A stretch of DNA of 64,000 nt from Microglena sp. YARC (Eukaryota; Chlorophyta; Chlorophyceae; Chlamydomonadales; Chlamydomonadaceae), in contig CM039462.1 of the NCBI GenBank assembly GCA_022414725.1, positions 52,208,840 to 52,272,839 of the forward strand, written 5' to 3'. The position numbers were made by a program, and so were the translations under genes. Of the stretch, positions 21,086 through 32,335 are shown in pieces; position 1 is the first letter of the stretch, and each line of letters opens with the position of its first letter. Under the pieces are notes generated by a model. That model had not been told where the DNA came from. It ran no database searches and saw nothing but the letters and a program-made list of their open reading frames with translations.

Positions 21086-21370
21086 GCTGCCCTGGTTGGA
21101 GGGCACCCCACCCCACCCACCCACCCCCCTTGGTAGACTGCAGTGTTGAGTTGAGGCTAACTAAAAAACCTAACCCCCCGTGTACAACAACAATCCAGAA
21201 GTTTGTGAACTTCTGGACTGTTGTTTTACACTTTTTCTTTTCCGGCCACACATGCTTTCAGTCAGCTCCATAAGCCAGCCTCTGGGCCAATCATGAAGCT
21301 TCCCACTGCATTTGAAATCCCTCTATGTTGCCTTCCAGACGCACTACCTAGCTTCTGGTTGGGCCCAAGG
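20703..21370. other. Intergenic; outlying copy of the 22.5-23.4 kb repeat and a (CA)n tract
   Basis: A copy of the repeat unit of 22540-23370 lies at about 21002-21140: C-rich tract, (CA)n at 21057-21082, 'ggagggcaccccacccc' and 'gtagactgcagt'. A hairpin 'cagaagtttgtgaacttctg' occurs at 21191-21210. No gene was found. Confidence 0.6.
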
Positions 21371-21377
21371 ATGGACA

Positions 21378-21640
21378 GGGGGAGCTACCTAGTAGCTACT
21401 GTGTGTTGCCCCAGGGGGAGCTACTTAGTAGCTACTGTGTGTAGCCCCAGAGGGAGCTACTTAGTAGCTACTGTGTGTAGCCCCAGAGGGAGCTACTTAG
21501 TAGCTACTGTGTGTAGCCCCAGGGGGAGCTACTTACTAGCTACTGTGTGTAGCCCCAGGGGGAGCTACTTAGTAGCTACTGTGTGTAGCCCCAGGGGGAG
21601 CTAATTAGTAGCTACTGTGTACTGTGTGTAGCCCCAAAAA
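21378..21640. repeat. 36-bp tandem repeat, about seven copies
   Basis: Each unit contains 'ggggagctacttagtagcta' then 'ctgtgtgtagcccca'. Within it AGCTACTTAGTAGCT is a perfect 15-bp palindrome, so every monomer can form a hairpin. As the period is a multiple of three, the array is open in frame (RGSYLVATVCSP). I see no evidence that it is translated. Confidence 0.95.
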
Positions 21641-22049
21641 GAAATATTGCTGTTGTCCGCTTGTGTATCATCTATCTTTGCAACCCCCAAAAACCAGGAC
21701 CTCCCTAAAATTCCACTGTTGGGGGAATTTTGACTGGACCGCCTTCCTGGGTCCAAATGGGTCCAAAACTGTTGAAAAAAATGCAGATTGTTTTTTAAGG
21801 CAGGGGGGGGGAATTGCTTGTATTCTGGTTATCGTCCTTAGCGGGCCAGCCTGGGGCAAACTTTGTTTGGACAGCCACAGGGAGGTTGGCCCCAGTGAAA
21901 TCAAACAGGCTGGCCCCTTCAACCTCATCACGCCACTTGGGGCTTAGTCTGGTGGTGTGCTAATGGAGCTTCAAAGAAAATATAAAAAAGGCCAGGAGTG
22001 AGGTGCTGTAGGATCATTTCTGAAATAGTAGCCCTTACCAGTGGGGTTA
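21641..22049. other. No gene identified
   Basis: Short ORFs only; no motif and no strong repeat structure. Confidence 0.4.
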
Positions 22050-22400
22050 CATGCGTTACGTTTTCCTTCTCTCGTTTTCTTATAACTTGCTTATAACCAG
22101 CTTATAATCTGCATACATGTATATGCTTATAACCTGATTATACCATGCTTATAATCTGCAGACATGTATGCTGATAACCTGATGATAACATGCTTATAAC
22201 TAACAACTTGCACATAACCTGCATACTGGATTCTTGAGCAAACTGTATGTATAATTATTATTGCCAGAGTGAAGGCTTAAGTAGGCCTGGCTACCTAGAA
22301 TGTCTAATAGATGTGGGCACCTTGTAGACCGGGTGACCTGGGACTAGAATGTCTAATAGATGTGGGCACCTTTTAGACCTGGTGACCTGCTAAGATAGCA
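22050..22400. repeat. Short tandem repeats (GCTTATAACC-type, then a two-copy 53-bp repeat)
   Basis: 'gcttataac' and variants recur through 22080-22210. At about 22298-22394 the block 'ctagaatgtctaatagatg' with 'tgggcacctt.tagacc.ggtgacctg' is present twice. Confidence 0.8.
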
Positions 22401-22539
22401 TAGATTCACATTAGTGCCGCTGTCTGTTGCCTGTCAGTCCAGGTGATTGAATGCTTGACAGGTAGATAGTGTGTCCGTTGCAGTCCAGGGGGTAGCAAAA
22501 TAGGCTAAATGGACTTGCCCAAGCTTGGAATTTGGAGGG

Positions 22540-23375
22540 GTGGAAAAGAAAAAGCACTGATGACTGAAGGCACATTGAATTATTGGCACTCCCCCCCCCC
22601 CCGCCCCACTGCACACACACACATCCTGCCCTGTTCCACCTGAGTGGAGGGCACCCCACCCCACCCACACCCCTTGATAGAACTGCAGTAAAATCACTGA
22701 TGAACTGAATGTACATTGAATTATTGGCACTCCCCCCCACACCACACACACACCACCCCCTCCCCCCACTGCACACACACACATGCTGACCTGTTCCACC
22801 TGAGTGGAGGGCACCCCACCCCACCGCCCATTGATAGACTGCAGTAAAATCACTGATGAACTGATGTACATTGAATTATTGGCACTTCCCCCCCCCCACC
22901 ACCCCCACCACCCCCTCCCCCCCCCCACCTGCACACACACACATGCTGACATGTTCCACTGAGTGGAGGGCTCCCCACCCACCCCACCCCCATTGATAGA
23001 CTGCAGTAAAAGCACTGATGAACTGAATGTACATTGAATTATTGGCACTCCCCCCCCCCCACCCCACCTGCACACACACACATGCTGACCTGTTCCACCT
23101 GAGTGGAGGGCTCCCACCCACCCCACACCCCTTGATAGACTGCAAGTAAAGCACTGATGAACTGAATGTACATTGAATTATTGGGCACTCCCCCCCCCCC
23201 ACCACCACACACCACCACCACCACCACCACCACCAACCACCACCACCTGCACACACACACATGCTGAACTGTTCACCTGAGTGGAGGGCACCCCACCCCA
23301 CCCCATACCCCTTGATAGACTGCAGTAAAAGCACTGATGGCCTGAAGGTATATTTAATTATTGGCACTGCAGGGA
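22540..23375. repeat. About 130-bp tandem repeat array with poly-C and CA tracts
   Basis: About six units, each ordered: 'actgatgaactgaatgtaca', 'ttgaattattggcactcc', a poly-C tract, 'cctgcacacacacacatgct', 'gttccacctgagtggaggg', a C/A-rich tract and 'ttgatagactgcagtaaa'. ORFs rich in CVCVGGGG on the minus strand are repeat translation. A further copy is at 21002-21140. Confidence 0.9.
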
Positions 23376-23465
23376 GGTGGAAGTACAGATTCCTTGAATT
23401 ATTGGCACTCCAGGGGGGTGGAAGTACAGATTCCTTGAAGCCGTCAGGTCCAGCTGTCGAATTTG

Positions 23466-23590
23466 TTTTTGTTTTGGTCCCCAAATGTGTGATCCCCAAA
23501 TTGTTTTGGTCCCCAAATGTGTGATCCCCAAATTGTTTTGGTCCCCAAATGTGTGGTCCCCAAATTCTTTTGGTCCCCAAATGTGATAAG
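23466..23590. repeat. Approximately 31-bp tandem repeat
   Basis: Four copies of 'ttttggtccccaaatgtgtg' followed by 'atccccaaattg'. Confidence 0.9.
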
Positions 23591-23594
23591 TCCT

Positions 23595-23787
23595 ATGCAG
23601 CGTTGCAAGCGGAACGGAAGGTGGCAACGATGGAGCTGACCGAAGCCAGTTAGTTGTGAGACAGTTAGCTGACGTGTCAGGCTTCAATTTTTCGGTCAGT
23701 CAGTCGGTCGCACAAACGGACAACAGGGTAACCCTGGGGGCTCTCGCCCCCCAGAGGAGGGGGCTCCGCCAAAAACAAAATGTGACT
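23595..23787 (+). mobile_element. Dispersed SINE-like repeat, family 1, copy A
   Basis: Matches 42840-43053 and 59941-60146 from 'gaaaggtggcaacgatgga' through 'ctgaccgaagccagttag', 'gagacagttagctgacgtg' and 'ccctgggggctc' to 'gggctccgccaaaa'. In the 42.9-kb copy the centre reads GGGTTCGATTTTCC, close to a pol III B box. All three copies lie in the same orientation and end A-rich. A tRNA-derived SINE is a reasonable inference; pol III function is untested. Confidence 0.65.
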
Positions 23788-23992
23788 CATTGCTACCCCA
23801 GTGCAATGGTCACGTGGGCTATCCCAGGCCCTATCTAAGCACATAGCCCAGACCCAATCCTGGTAGAAGTTAGATAACAAGAGAAGGGTATTATTAATGA
23901 ATCATTCATCGGCGTAGAATGAATGAATAGCTCTCAGGGCAGGAGTGGAAAAAAGCTGCAAACGCCATGCCTCAGATACCTGAGGAGGTCTG

Positions 23993-23993
<1 letters not shown>

Positions 23994-24025
<32 letters not shown>
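23994..24025. repeat. Poly-C tract (C32)
   Basis: 32 consecutive C. No adjacent exon is recognised here. Confidence 0.95.
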
Positions 24026-24459
24026 TTTAAATAGAAATACTCATTTAAAAAAATGATTTGTATGGATTTGGGGGATTTACAATATGGATTTGGGGGGTTA
24101 GCAATTAGTCACCCGTTGCCATCAGGGGGGGCGGCCAGAAAAATGAATGCAAATATAAACAATTTTGACCCAGCACAGACACTCCGATACTCAATTAAAA
24201 AACAGTACGGTACCCACAGCCTGTTTTTTCATGATTCAGCTACAGTTCAGCTACACTGCCCCTTGAGGTCTGTCTGGTCACTGCCCCTTGAGGTCTGGCT
24301 GGCTGGCTTCAACTGCTTGACAAGCTTCCCCATAAATAAAGTAATGAATAGTATGCCTTATTACTAGGCATGAGGTTGAGGGGGCCAGCCCGCTTGCTTT
24401 CACGGGGGCCAACGGCCAACCAACACTTCCCATAAACTCTAGCTCCTTGGTCTGTAGCT

Positions 24460-24490
24460 CCCATATACCCCCCCCCCCCCCCCCCCCCCA
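24460..24490. repeat. Poly-C tract
   Basis: A run of about 20 C following 'ccatatacc', in otherwise unremarkable sequence. Confidence 0.85.
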
Positions 24491-24574
24491 ACTGCTCCAC
24501 CTGTTGCCCACATACAGTTGGTGCCACCTCAGGGCACATACCAGTTGGCACCACCACCCCAACTGCTCCTCCTA

Positions 24575-24985
24575 TGTGCAGGTTTTAATCTGTGCAGGAT
24601 TCTGGCTGAATTACACAATCTGGGAAGAAGTTTGGCGGAAATAAATTATATGTGCATGATTTTGGCGGAACTAAATTACACGTGCATGATTTTGGCGGAA
24701 CTCAATACTAAGTGCAGGATTTTAATCTGTGCAGGAGTTTGGCTGAACTACACAATCTGGGCAGAATTTTTGCGGAACTAAATTATATGTGCAGGATTTT
24801 GGCAGAACTAATTACTATGTGCACGATTTAAATCTGTGCAGGATTTGGGCTGAACTAAATAATATGTGCAGGAGTTTGGCTGAACTACACAATCTGGGCA
24901 TAATTTTTGCGGAACTAAATTATATGTGCAGGATTTTGGCGGAACTAAATACTATGTGCATGATTTTAATATGTGCAGGATTTTG
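24575..24985. repeat. Approximately 30-bp degenerate tandem repeat
   Basis: The unit 'tgtgcaggattttggcggaa' followed by 'ctaaattata' recurs about a dozen times with variants ('gcatgatttt', 'gcaggagtttggctg'). Confidence 0.9.
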
Positions 24986-25298
24986 ATGAGTCAAGATCCT
25001 CTTTAGTACTAGCTGCTCAATCAGGTTAACATCGCTATTGATGGTGGTGGTCAATAGTCTGGCTCTCGTAAGGGTTGCTAACTAGGTTAATAACTAACTA
25101 TAATTTGCTATTTACTAGGATTCTTTTTAGTCTTTTTAGACCTAACTTTTCGGCTTTTGGTAGTTGCTTATAGGTAGGCTTCCTGGTCCAGCCTGTGTGC
25201 TACCACTGTTTTTTTGTGTGCGACGTGTCGCAAATTGAGCGACTGGGTGTGAACCCAGTTCAAAGCACTGCCCCCAAGTCCTGTGTGAAGTGCTGATC

Positions 25299-25313
25299 CT
25301 GGGGGGGGGGGGG
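25299..25313. repeat. Poly-G tract
   Basis: A G-rich run following 'gctgatcct'. No other feature is attached to it. Confidence 0.8.
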
Positions 25314-25604
25314 GAGGGCATTTCTGGCTAGATTAGCCAGACCCATGCACCACCATGCAGCGACAGATTGGCGACAGAATGGCAAGGCATTGTCGGAAGA
25401 AACAAAGTGGTGTGATAAACCCATCATTGGGGATTTCAATATCGTACTCGTCTCTAATAGTATCGTGTTCAATGTATTGATATATTGTACAATATCATAC
25501 AAATATCAACTGGTATTGCCGATATCGCACTTGACAACCCTACCCGTTGCAGCAGTCTAGAAGACTGGGGTTAAGTAGAAGCTACTTTAGCCCGTTTCAG
25601 TGAT

Positions 25605-25796
25605 ACGATTGGTCTAGTGGTACACCAAATCGATTCACGACTAAGGGTCGGGGGTACGATTCCCCCAACGGCCACCCTTAGCGTTGCAGGTCGTTGTCCA
25701 CCGCGATGGTAGCTTGTCCAGTCGAGGTGGTAGACCGTTCTCTGACCGTGTACGACGGGTTCCCTTAACACCACGCCCCACCAGGCGTTATCATTA
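25605..25796 (+). mobile_element. tRNA-headed SINE, family 2, copy 1
   Basis: The head is tRNA-like: A-box-like GGTCTAGTGGTAC at 25610-25622 and a T-arm GGGGG/CCCCC enclosing TACGATT at about 25650-25666 (canonical TTCGATT with one change), ending ACGGCCA. The body shares 'accgcgatggtagcttgtcc' and the tail 'caccacgccccaccaggcg' plus 'ttatcatta' with the minus-strand copy at 63395-63585. The acceptor stem does not close, so this is a SINE head and not a tRNA gene. Confidence 0.75.
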
Positions 25797-25808
25797 CCTA
25801 GCTAACAG

Positions 25809-26040
25809 GTAGCTCCTTGTGCTGTACAGGGGTCCTGCCCCCTAGCAGGACAGCCCACAAGGGGGCTGAATAAGAAGGGTTTCTACTTGTGCAGTACAGG
25901 GGTCCTGCCCCCTAGCAGGACAGCCCACAAGGGGGCTGACTAAGAAGGGTAGCTACTTGTGCAGTACAGGGGTCCTGCCCCCTAGCAGGACAGCCCACAA
26001 GGGGGTTGACTAAGAAGGGTAGCTACTTGTGCAGTACAGT
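25809..26040. repeat. 70-bp tandem repeat, three to four copies
   Basis: Units start at about 25819, 25889, 25959 and 26029 with 'gtgcagtacaggggtcctgc', then 'cctagcaggacagcccacaa' and 'gggggctga.taagaagggt'. Each contains the inverted pair GTCCTGC/GCAGGAC. Confidence 0.95.
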
Positions 26041-26340
26041 ACAGTACTTGTGCAGTACACATGCACCTAGCCGTGCACCAGCAACTAGTCGTGCTCCAAC
26101 CATACCCATGATGGCAGCAGTTCTGTACAGCTGATTGTGTCAGCTTCTAGGTGCACTACATTGCGTTCGCCTTGGCTGAGAAGCCAGTCAGCAAAGCTAC
26201 CGAGAATCTGCTGCTTGCCGTCGAAAATTCAAATAATCGTGCTCAATTCATTGTCCATTTCCTTGATTAGAATTCGAATTTGAATCATCTTTGTATCATG
26301 GTTGTGTTTGGGTGTTGTTGTTAGGTACCATTGCCCAAGT
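26041..26340. other. No gene; dispersed repeat fragment
   Basis: 'tgtcagcttctaggtgcact' near 26138 recurs with changes at 26704 and 62935, indicating a dispersed repeat shared with the TIR element at 62838-63022. Confidence 0.55.
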
Positions 26341-26349
26341 CAAATACGA

Positions 26350-26705
26350 TTTCGTACTTGACAACCCTACCCTTAATGGCAGCAGTTCTTTACAGCTGAT
26401 TGTGTACTTGACAACCCTAGTCATCATGGCAGCAGTTCTTGACAACTGATTGTGTCCTTCAGAACCCTAGTCATCATGGCAGCAGTTCTTGACAACTGAT
26501 TGTGTACTTGACAACCCTAGTCATCATGGCAGCAGTTCTTGACAACTGATTGTGTCCTTCAGAACCCTAGCCATCATGGCAGCAGGTCTTTACAGCTGAT
26601 TGTGTCCTTCAGAACCCTAGTCATCATGGCAGCAGTTCTTGACAACTGATTGTGTACTTGACAACCATGCCCACCATGGGAGCAGTTATTTACAGCTGAT
26701 TGTGT
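26350..26705. repeat. 50-bp tandem repeat
   Basis: About seven units of 'acaaccctagtcatcatggc', 'agcagttcttgacaactgat' and 'tgtgtacttg'. Alternate units differ at the last block ('tgtgtccttcag'), so a 100-bp higher-order period is visible. Confidence 0.95.
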
Positions 26706-27919
26706 CAGTGCCAAGGTGCACTATGTTGCATTTACTTTGACTGAAAAGCCAGTTAGGAAAGCTGCCGTGAAGCTGTTGCTTGCTCTCAAAAATGCACGTT
26801 ATCGTGATCGTTTCATCTTCCATGCATCCTTCCCAGGGGCGGGGGCTGTGCCCCAGATGGACACATCTCCTATACCTTGTTCTCCTTCGTCGGTCTGTCA
26901 TCTTCATCTTATCATCGCTCACAATCAATAGTTGGGCCATTTACCTGCTTCTGCAGGCCTCTATGTAACCAAGTTCATGTTCAAGTTAATACCATGAACA
27001 ATTGTTTAACAAGAGAGCGGATTTGTTTAATAATGTAAACCAGAGAAGATCGTTGCCAACCTCGAGCAAGGTGAGCTTGCGAACCGGTGTCGAAAACACC
27101 ACGTCCTTAGTAGGGTCAACTGTCCCCGGCAGTGTGACTTCCTTGGATGTTCGATTTTTATTTTTTAAACCAGAGGAGAGGATGCGTTACATAAAGTCAG
27201 TAAACCACTACCATGACACGTAATGTAATGTAAAAGTAAAACACTACCGAGACAGGACAGCAGCACAGCCTGTCGACCATCCAATTCATAACAAGAAGCA
27301 AGAGGGTTTTTAAGACAACCCCCCAAAACTGATAAACAAACTAGGTAAGTCAAAAGGAAACAAACTAAAGGCGGAAAGGGGAAGGATGCCGAGGCAAACA
27401 ATCCAGAGCACCAAGCCCAACAAACTCAAGATGGCTGAACCAAACAGAACTTAAGACCCCCAAGGGCATGCGCTATGAGCCCCTTAATATGCATCGATAA
27501 TGCCCTGAAAGTGAAAAAGCACAAGTCAAACCAGCACAACCATCTGGCAGAAAAGGACCGGAGTGCCAAAGAGAACAACAGTAGGCACCCCAAGAAGTCA
27601 CATTACATTACATGTTCAAGTCTACTTGACACCGCGAGGGTGTATGAGACTCAGAGCTTTAAACAAAAAGAAAAAGCACCCACAAAGCAAGAAAACCATT
27701 ATGTCAGGGGTATTGGAACAAACCAAACTCCCAACCACCGTTTTGGTGGCGTAGGTATTGAACCCCCTAGAGCAGGACCCAGATCCCTCCTGGACAAACA
27801 AACCAAACTCCCAACCACGATCAGTGGCGGAGGTAAGAAGCTAACAAATGAGAAGTCACAAGAAGAAGAAGAAGAATAAATTACGGTGCCACTAAGCAGT
27901 CCAGGGATTCCTGTCTTGC
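26706..27919. other. No gene identified
   Basis: Open frames (for example 27475-27879) are Lys-rich and featureless. 'aaaccaaactcccaaccac' occurs twice (27721 and 27801). A (GAA)n run at 27860-27878 lies just beyond the LINE stop and could be its 3' tail. Confidence 0.45.
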
Positions 27920-28810
27920 TCATCGACACGTAGAAAGATAGACGGCTAGGTTGCTCCAAAAAGTCTTAGTACCATTTCCATTCATTAAGGTTCTGAATGT
28001 GGATTCTAAATGTTGTTCCACATTCCATACGGTTAAGTCGGTATCCTCATGGACATGCCTATAAATAACTGTAAACAGCTTCTGGTAGCGGAGGCGAATA
28101 TCATTATAAAAAGGGCACTCAAACATATGCATTTCATCCTCTGGATTTTGGAACCCACACAGTTGACAGTGTCTCATTGAACGAGGGATGTGTGCTCCAT
28201 CCACCACCCTCAATCTTTCAGTGTTCAGCCAATGGGAGCCCATTCTAAACTGTGCTATAGAACGAATCTGATCCCGCTTATGTAAGGCAGATGTAAAGGG
28301 AATCAAGCCATTCCCATCATTACAGTTGGCTGCAAACCATTTCTGTTATCATAGGCGTTTGAAGCCTTCCCTTCTCTCATTAGGGATGTCTCTAACTGCA
28401 TTGGTGTCACTTGGGTACTTCAACCTCCATGACTCAAAAACTTCAGACATAATACCTTCGACATCGACAGCCTCCAAAATGTTGAGGATTCTACTGGATC
28501 CTAGCTTGTGGAGAGCACAGCGTAAGTCATGAACCCAGCCAGTGTTGGAATAAAAAGATTCCTCAAGAGCCATTCTAATGAGATCCTAAGGTTCTTTATC
28601 TATGATCTTGTTCCAGAAGCGTTCCAGAAGCAAAACACACCCGGGTTCTACACAGCTCTTTCATGATAATATTAGATGTAGTAGATTGGCAACACCAACA
28701 TTTGTTTAAGTATACTCTATGCCATTTCTCACAAGCATGGTCATTTGATATAAGTGTGTTGTTCAGAATACAAGGGCCCCACACCCCACAACCAAAATTC
28801 AGGATAGGTT
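27920..28810 (-). pseudogene. LINE reverse-transcriptase C-terminal domain fragment
   Basis: Reading right to left, successive frames show a non-LTR C-terminal region. First come FGCGVWGP and WHRVYLNKCW with a TTSNIIMKELCR block, then a helical stretch (28573-28349). The terminal RSIAQFRMGSHWLNTERLR segment follows with the zinc-binding pattern CQLCGFQNPEDEMHMFECPF. In non-LTR elements this domain helps bind RNA at the target. Stops and frame changes separate the pieces (near 28595 and 28320) and no catalytic RT part is present, so it is a 5'-truncated, decayed copy. Confidence 0.75.
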
Positions 28811-28842
28811 ATACAAGAGAATCAAATAGGTGGGTGAGAATA

Positions 28843-28888
28843 TCAGTGTGTGTGTGTGTGTGTGTGTGGTGGTGGGGGGGGGGGGGAG
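28843..28888. repeat. (GT)n microsatellite followed by a G-rich tract
   Basis: About 12 GT units then 'ggtggtgg' and a G run. Confidence 0.9.
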
Positions 28889-29206
28889 GGGGGAGTAAAG
28901 GGGGAGCCCATACGAAATACAGAGAGTGCAGAAATCAATCTTAGCAAGACTCAGCAAGCAGGCACACATGACAGGGGCGAGAGAATCCACTACACAGGGC
29001 AGACCTGTTGGCTAAAGCATCTGATTGCATCTGCAGCCAACACAAAGCCCTGCCCGTACACCAGGAGCCACAAGGAAGAGCTCTAAGCAGAGAAACGAAA
29101 CCAACAAACTAAGCACAAGCTGCCGAAGACGGAGAGCAGCCAAATTGCTGGCTGAAGCTATGTAACCAAGTTCAAGTTCAAGAACGAAGCACAGTTGGAC
29201 TCAGGG
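28889..29206. other. No gene identified
   Basis: No motif-bearing ORF. 'gagcagccaaattgctggctg.agc' near 29134 resembles 10030-10055, a dispersed fragment. Confidence 0.4.
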
Positions 29207-29364
29207 TACTACTTCCTGCCAAATTGGTTAGCTCTTAAAGCACACAAACGTCAAATTGGTCAGCGCTTTTTAGTGCAAAAAGCGCAAAAACTGTGCGCTG
29301 CTGGCGCTAACAGGGGTCTCAAAAATGCAGCGCGGCACGCGCTGCGCGCGCGCTTAGTAGTAAC
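29207..29364. mobile_element. Small MITE-like element, copy 1 (GGGTACTAC ends)
   Basis: Begins GGGTACTAC and ends AGTAGTAACC, a short inverted pair. The interior 'caaattggtcagcgct' and 'gcaaaaagcgcaaaaa' plus GC-rich 'gcgctgcgcgcgcgctt' match the copy at 62250-62437. It is flanked by the direct repeat 'aagcacagttggact' (from 29187 on the left, from 29371 on the right). Confidence 0.6.
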
Positions 29365-30350
29365 CGCTGCTAAGCACAGTTGGACTACAGCAAAAGAGAG
29401 GCGGAAAGGGGGGGGAACCAAAACCGGCAGGAAGCGCCATGCCAAAAACCACACTGGGGATCGAATGACAAGTGCAGGCTGCAGTAGGGTTTCAGGTGGA
29501 AGGAAATGATGGACATCGCAAAATAATGTATAGGAGGCAGAAATCAAGCTAGAGTACTACCCAGCATCAATCAGACGGGTGTCATTCAATTTCATGCCCT
29601 GCTCATAGTCTTCAATGTTTTATGAGGCAAACCTGAGGCAAAACAAAAAAGGGAGGCTGGACCAGGGTAGGACAAGTCGCTCTGGTCTCCGGGGAATTCC
29701 GATAATCCTGAAAATACCCAACCGTAACTAAAAGAGCCGTCGGTTCGCCCGCAGTTGAGCGCAGTCTTAGCTGACATTGCCCTGAAGAGTCTAAACACCC
29801 GTAAAATATTGTTTTATTGTAGATGATCAGAAATCACAAATACAGGGCACTTTATTCCGCAGAACATACACTTGCTTGATGAACTGGTCCTAATGGCGAC
29901 GCAAAAATAGTCAGAAATGCCCCGATGCCGCCCCCCCCCCCCCCACCCCCCCCCCCCGGGCTCCACACTTTGCGCTGTGCAAGGTTTGGGGGGTCAGCGT
30001 GTTGCACTGGGGTTGCACTTAGTCGCTCAATTTACGACAGTCACACAAACAATGTACATATATATAATATAACACATCAAATGTGTATATAATATGTACT
30101 ATGGGATAATGTAACCATCACCGTCATCATCCGATGAAAAAAATGCAGCAAGCAGTAAAAGTGTAGCACATAATATGGGAGAGCAAAAAATAGGAGCGTC
30201 GCTATCTCAAGTGTGGACCAAATCAGTTTTTATTTTTTCAAATCTGAAAGTGGGGATTTTCTAGCTTAATGTTTTAGCCTCCCTCTAGGGACAGCATTTA
30301 GTGTTTTATATAGCTTTTTATAGCCTTTTATAGCTTTACAGGTCCTTAAA
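29365..30350. other. No gene; poly-C tracts and AT-rich sequence
   Basis: Poly-C blocks at about 29931-29957 are interrupted by one A. The rest (30050-30350) is AT-rich with no coding signal. Confidence 0.5.
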
Positions 30351-30361
30351 GGGGGGGGGGG

Positions 30362-30399
<38 letters not shown>

Positions 30400-30411
30400 G
30401 GGGGGGGGGGG
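30351..30411. repeat. 61-base poly-G tract with two A interruptions
   Basis: G13-A-G34-A-G12. Strong G-quadruplex potential; the exact length is uncertain. Confidence 0.95.
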
Positions 30412-30935
30412 CATTTATATTTTTATAGCGAGTATTTAGTGATTTTTAGCGATATTTTTATAGCGATACATTTGCCAAAACAGGGTCAAAACTAGCGATC
30501 CCTATATATGGGGGTAAACAAATGATGACATGATATCATATTGCCGTTCCCTACCTACATATGACTTGCATCTGGGACCGAGTTCCTGAGGAAATGCCTG
30601 ATGCTCCCACAGGGGGCAGTGATTTTATTCAAATCTGACGATCGTTATATACTAAGGAAAAAAATCCCTGACAGGGGGACCGCCTCATAGCAGCCATTCC
30701 CCCAAATGAGGCCATCATGTGTCAGCATGCTCATTCAACCTCTCGGGGGTGCCTAGAAATGCCTTAGAGGGGGGCCTAGCCCTAAGGTCCTGGCCATACC
30801 TCTATGCGCCTAGAAGTGCCTAGAAAAGGATCTTGCCCCAAGGTCCTGGCCGTACCCTCTTGGGAGCGCCTAGAAGTGCCTAGGGGGGGGGGCCTAGCCC
30901 CAAGGTCCTGGCCGTGTACTCTTGGGAGCGCCTAG
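30412..30935. repeat. Short repeats of the GCCTAGAAGTGCC type
   Basis: Between 30750 and 30935 the phrase 'gcgcctagaagtgcctag' with 'ccccaaggtcctggcc' recurs about four times. The preceding 330 bases are AT-rich and hold nothing I recognise. Confidence 0.7.
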
Positions 30936-31905
30936 AAGTGCTCCTTGCGAAGGTTCTGGTGGGTGCCTGCTCTGTTGTTGCAGCTATTCTCGTACGGGGA
31001 AATCCTCATGGTGTCTTGCTCTTGTCGGGTTTGTAGGTCCTCATTGGCGTTGGTGTGGTTGGAAGATACCCGGGTGGGGTTGGAAGGTTCTCCTACTTGT
31101 ATGGTCGTGGGGGGGGCCTGCTCTGTTGTAGCAGCTATTCTCGTAGGAAAATCCTCATGGTGTCTTGCCTCTTGTCGGGTTTGTAGGGTCCTCATTGGCG
31201 TTGGTGTGGTTGGAAGAATACCCGGGAGTGAGGTTGGAAGTCTCTCCTACTTGCGTATGGTTGTGGGGGGGGCTGCTCTGTTGTAAGCAGCTATTCTCTG
31301 TAGGAAAATCCTCATGGTGTCTTGCTCTTGTCGGGTTTGTAGGTCCTCATTGGCGTTGGTGTGGTTGGAAGATACCCGGGTGAGGTTGGAAGGTTCTCCT
31401 ACTTGTATGGTTGTGGGGGGGGCCTGCTCTGTTGTAGCAGCTATTCTCGTAGGAAAATCCTCATGGTGTCTTGCTCTTGTCGGGTTTGTAGGTCCTCATT
31501 GGCGTTGGTGTGGTTGGAAGATACCCGGGTGAGGTTGGAAGGTTCTCCTACTTGTATGGTCGTGGGGGGGGCCTGCTCTGTTGTAGCAGCTATTCTCGTA
31601 GGAAAATCCTCATGGTGTCTTGCTCTTGTCGGGTTTGTAGGTCCTCATTGGCGTTGGTGTGGTTGGAAGATACCCGGGTGAGGTTGGAAGGTTCTCCTAC
31701 TTGTATGGTCGTGGGGGGGGCCTGCTCTGTTGTAGCAGCTATTCTCGTAGGAAAATCCTCATGGTGCCTTGCTCTTGTCGGGTCGTAGGTCCTCGTTGGT
31801 GTGGTTGGAAGATACCCGGGTGGGGTTGGAAGGTTCTCCTACTTGTATGGTCGTGGGGGGGGCCTGCTCTGGTGTGGCATCCATTCTCCCAAGGGAGGTC
31901 CTCAT
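30936..31905. repeat. 149-bp tandem repeat, about six copies
   Basis: Units share 'cctcatggtgtcttgctctt', 'gtaggtcctcattggcgttg', 'gatacccgggt' and 'cctgctctgttgtagcagct'. Start-to-start spacing between clean copies (31459, 31608) is 149 bp. As 149 is not a multiple of three, no strand stays in one frame from unit to unit, arguing against translation across the array. It lies beyond the last exon I can assign to the ThrE-like gene. Confidence 0.95.
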
Positions 31906-32034
31906 GACATCAGGTCACCTGTTCCTCCTCAACCTACCCACCCACTAATTCCTCCTCCACCCACCCATCCACACATGTCATGGCACATTCTTGTTTTTGC
32001 GTTCTCATGTATTATCCTGGACTGAGTCGGTGTG

Positions 32035-32335
32035 CCCCATGGGGCCTTCCGGCGGGGAGGTCCCTGCAGCCCCCTTCAGGGAGGGCCTAGCCCCAATACC
32101 CCTTTGGGGTTTCCCCATGGGGCCCTTGGACGGGAAAGTCCCGGCAGCCCCCTTCAGGGAGGGCCTAGCCCCAATCCCCCTTGGGGGATTTCCCCTATGG
32201 CCCTTGGGGGAGGGCCTAGCCACATTCCCTTAGGAGGGGTCCCAATGGGCCCTTGGACGGGGAAGTCCCCATCCGAAGCTACTCGGGGGAGGGCCTAGCC
32301 CTAATCTCCTTACGAGGGGTCCCCATGGCGATCTG
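32035..32335. repeat. Imperfect 80-115-bp repeats (GGGCCTAGCCCC...CCTTGGACGGG)
   Basis: Three to four units with 'cttcagggagggcctagccc', 'atggggcc' and 'cttggacgggaaagtcccgg'. The minus-strand frame is open and Pro/Gly/Arg-rich, but coding status is unclear. Confidence 0.8.

Noticed and set aside
25606..25675. Functional tRNA gene
   Set aside because: The T-loop has a change in the invariant TTC and the acceptor stem does not close; it is a SINE head.
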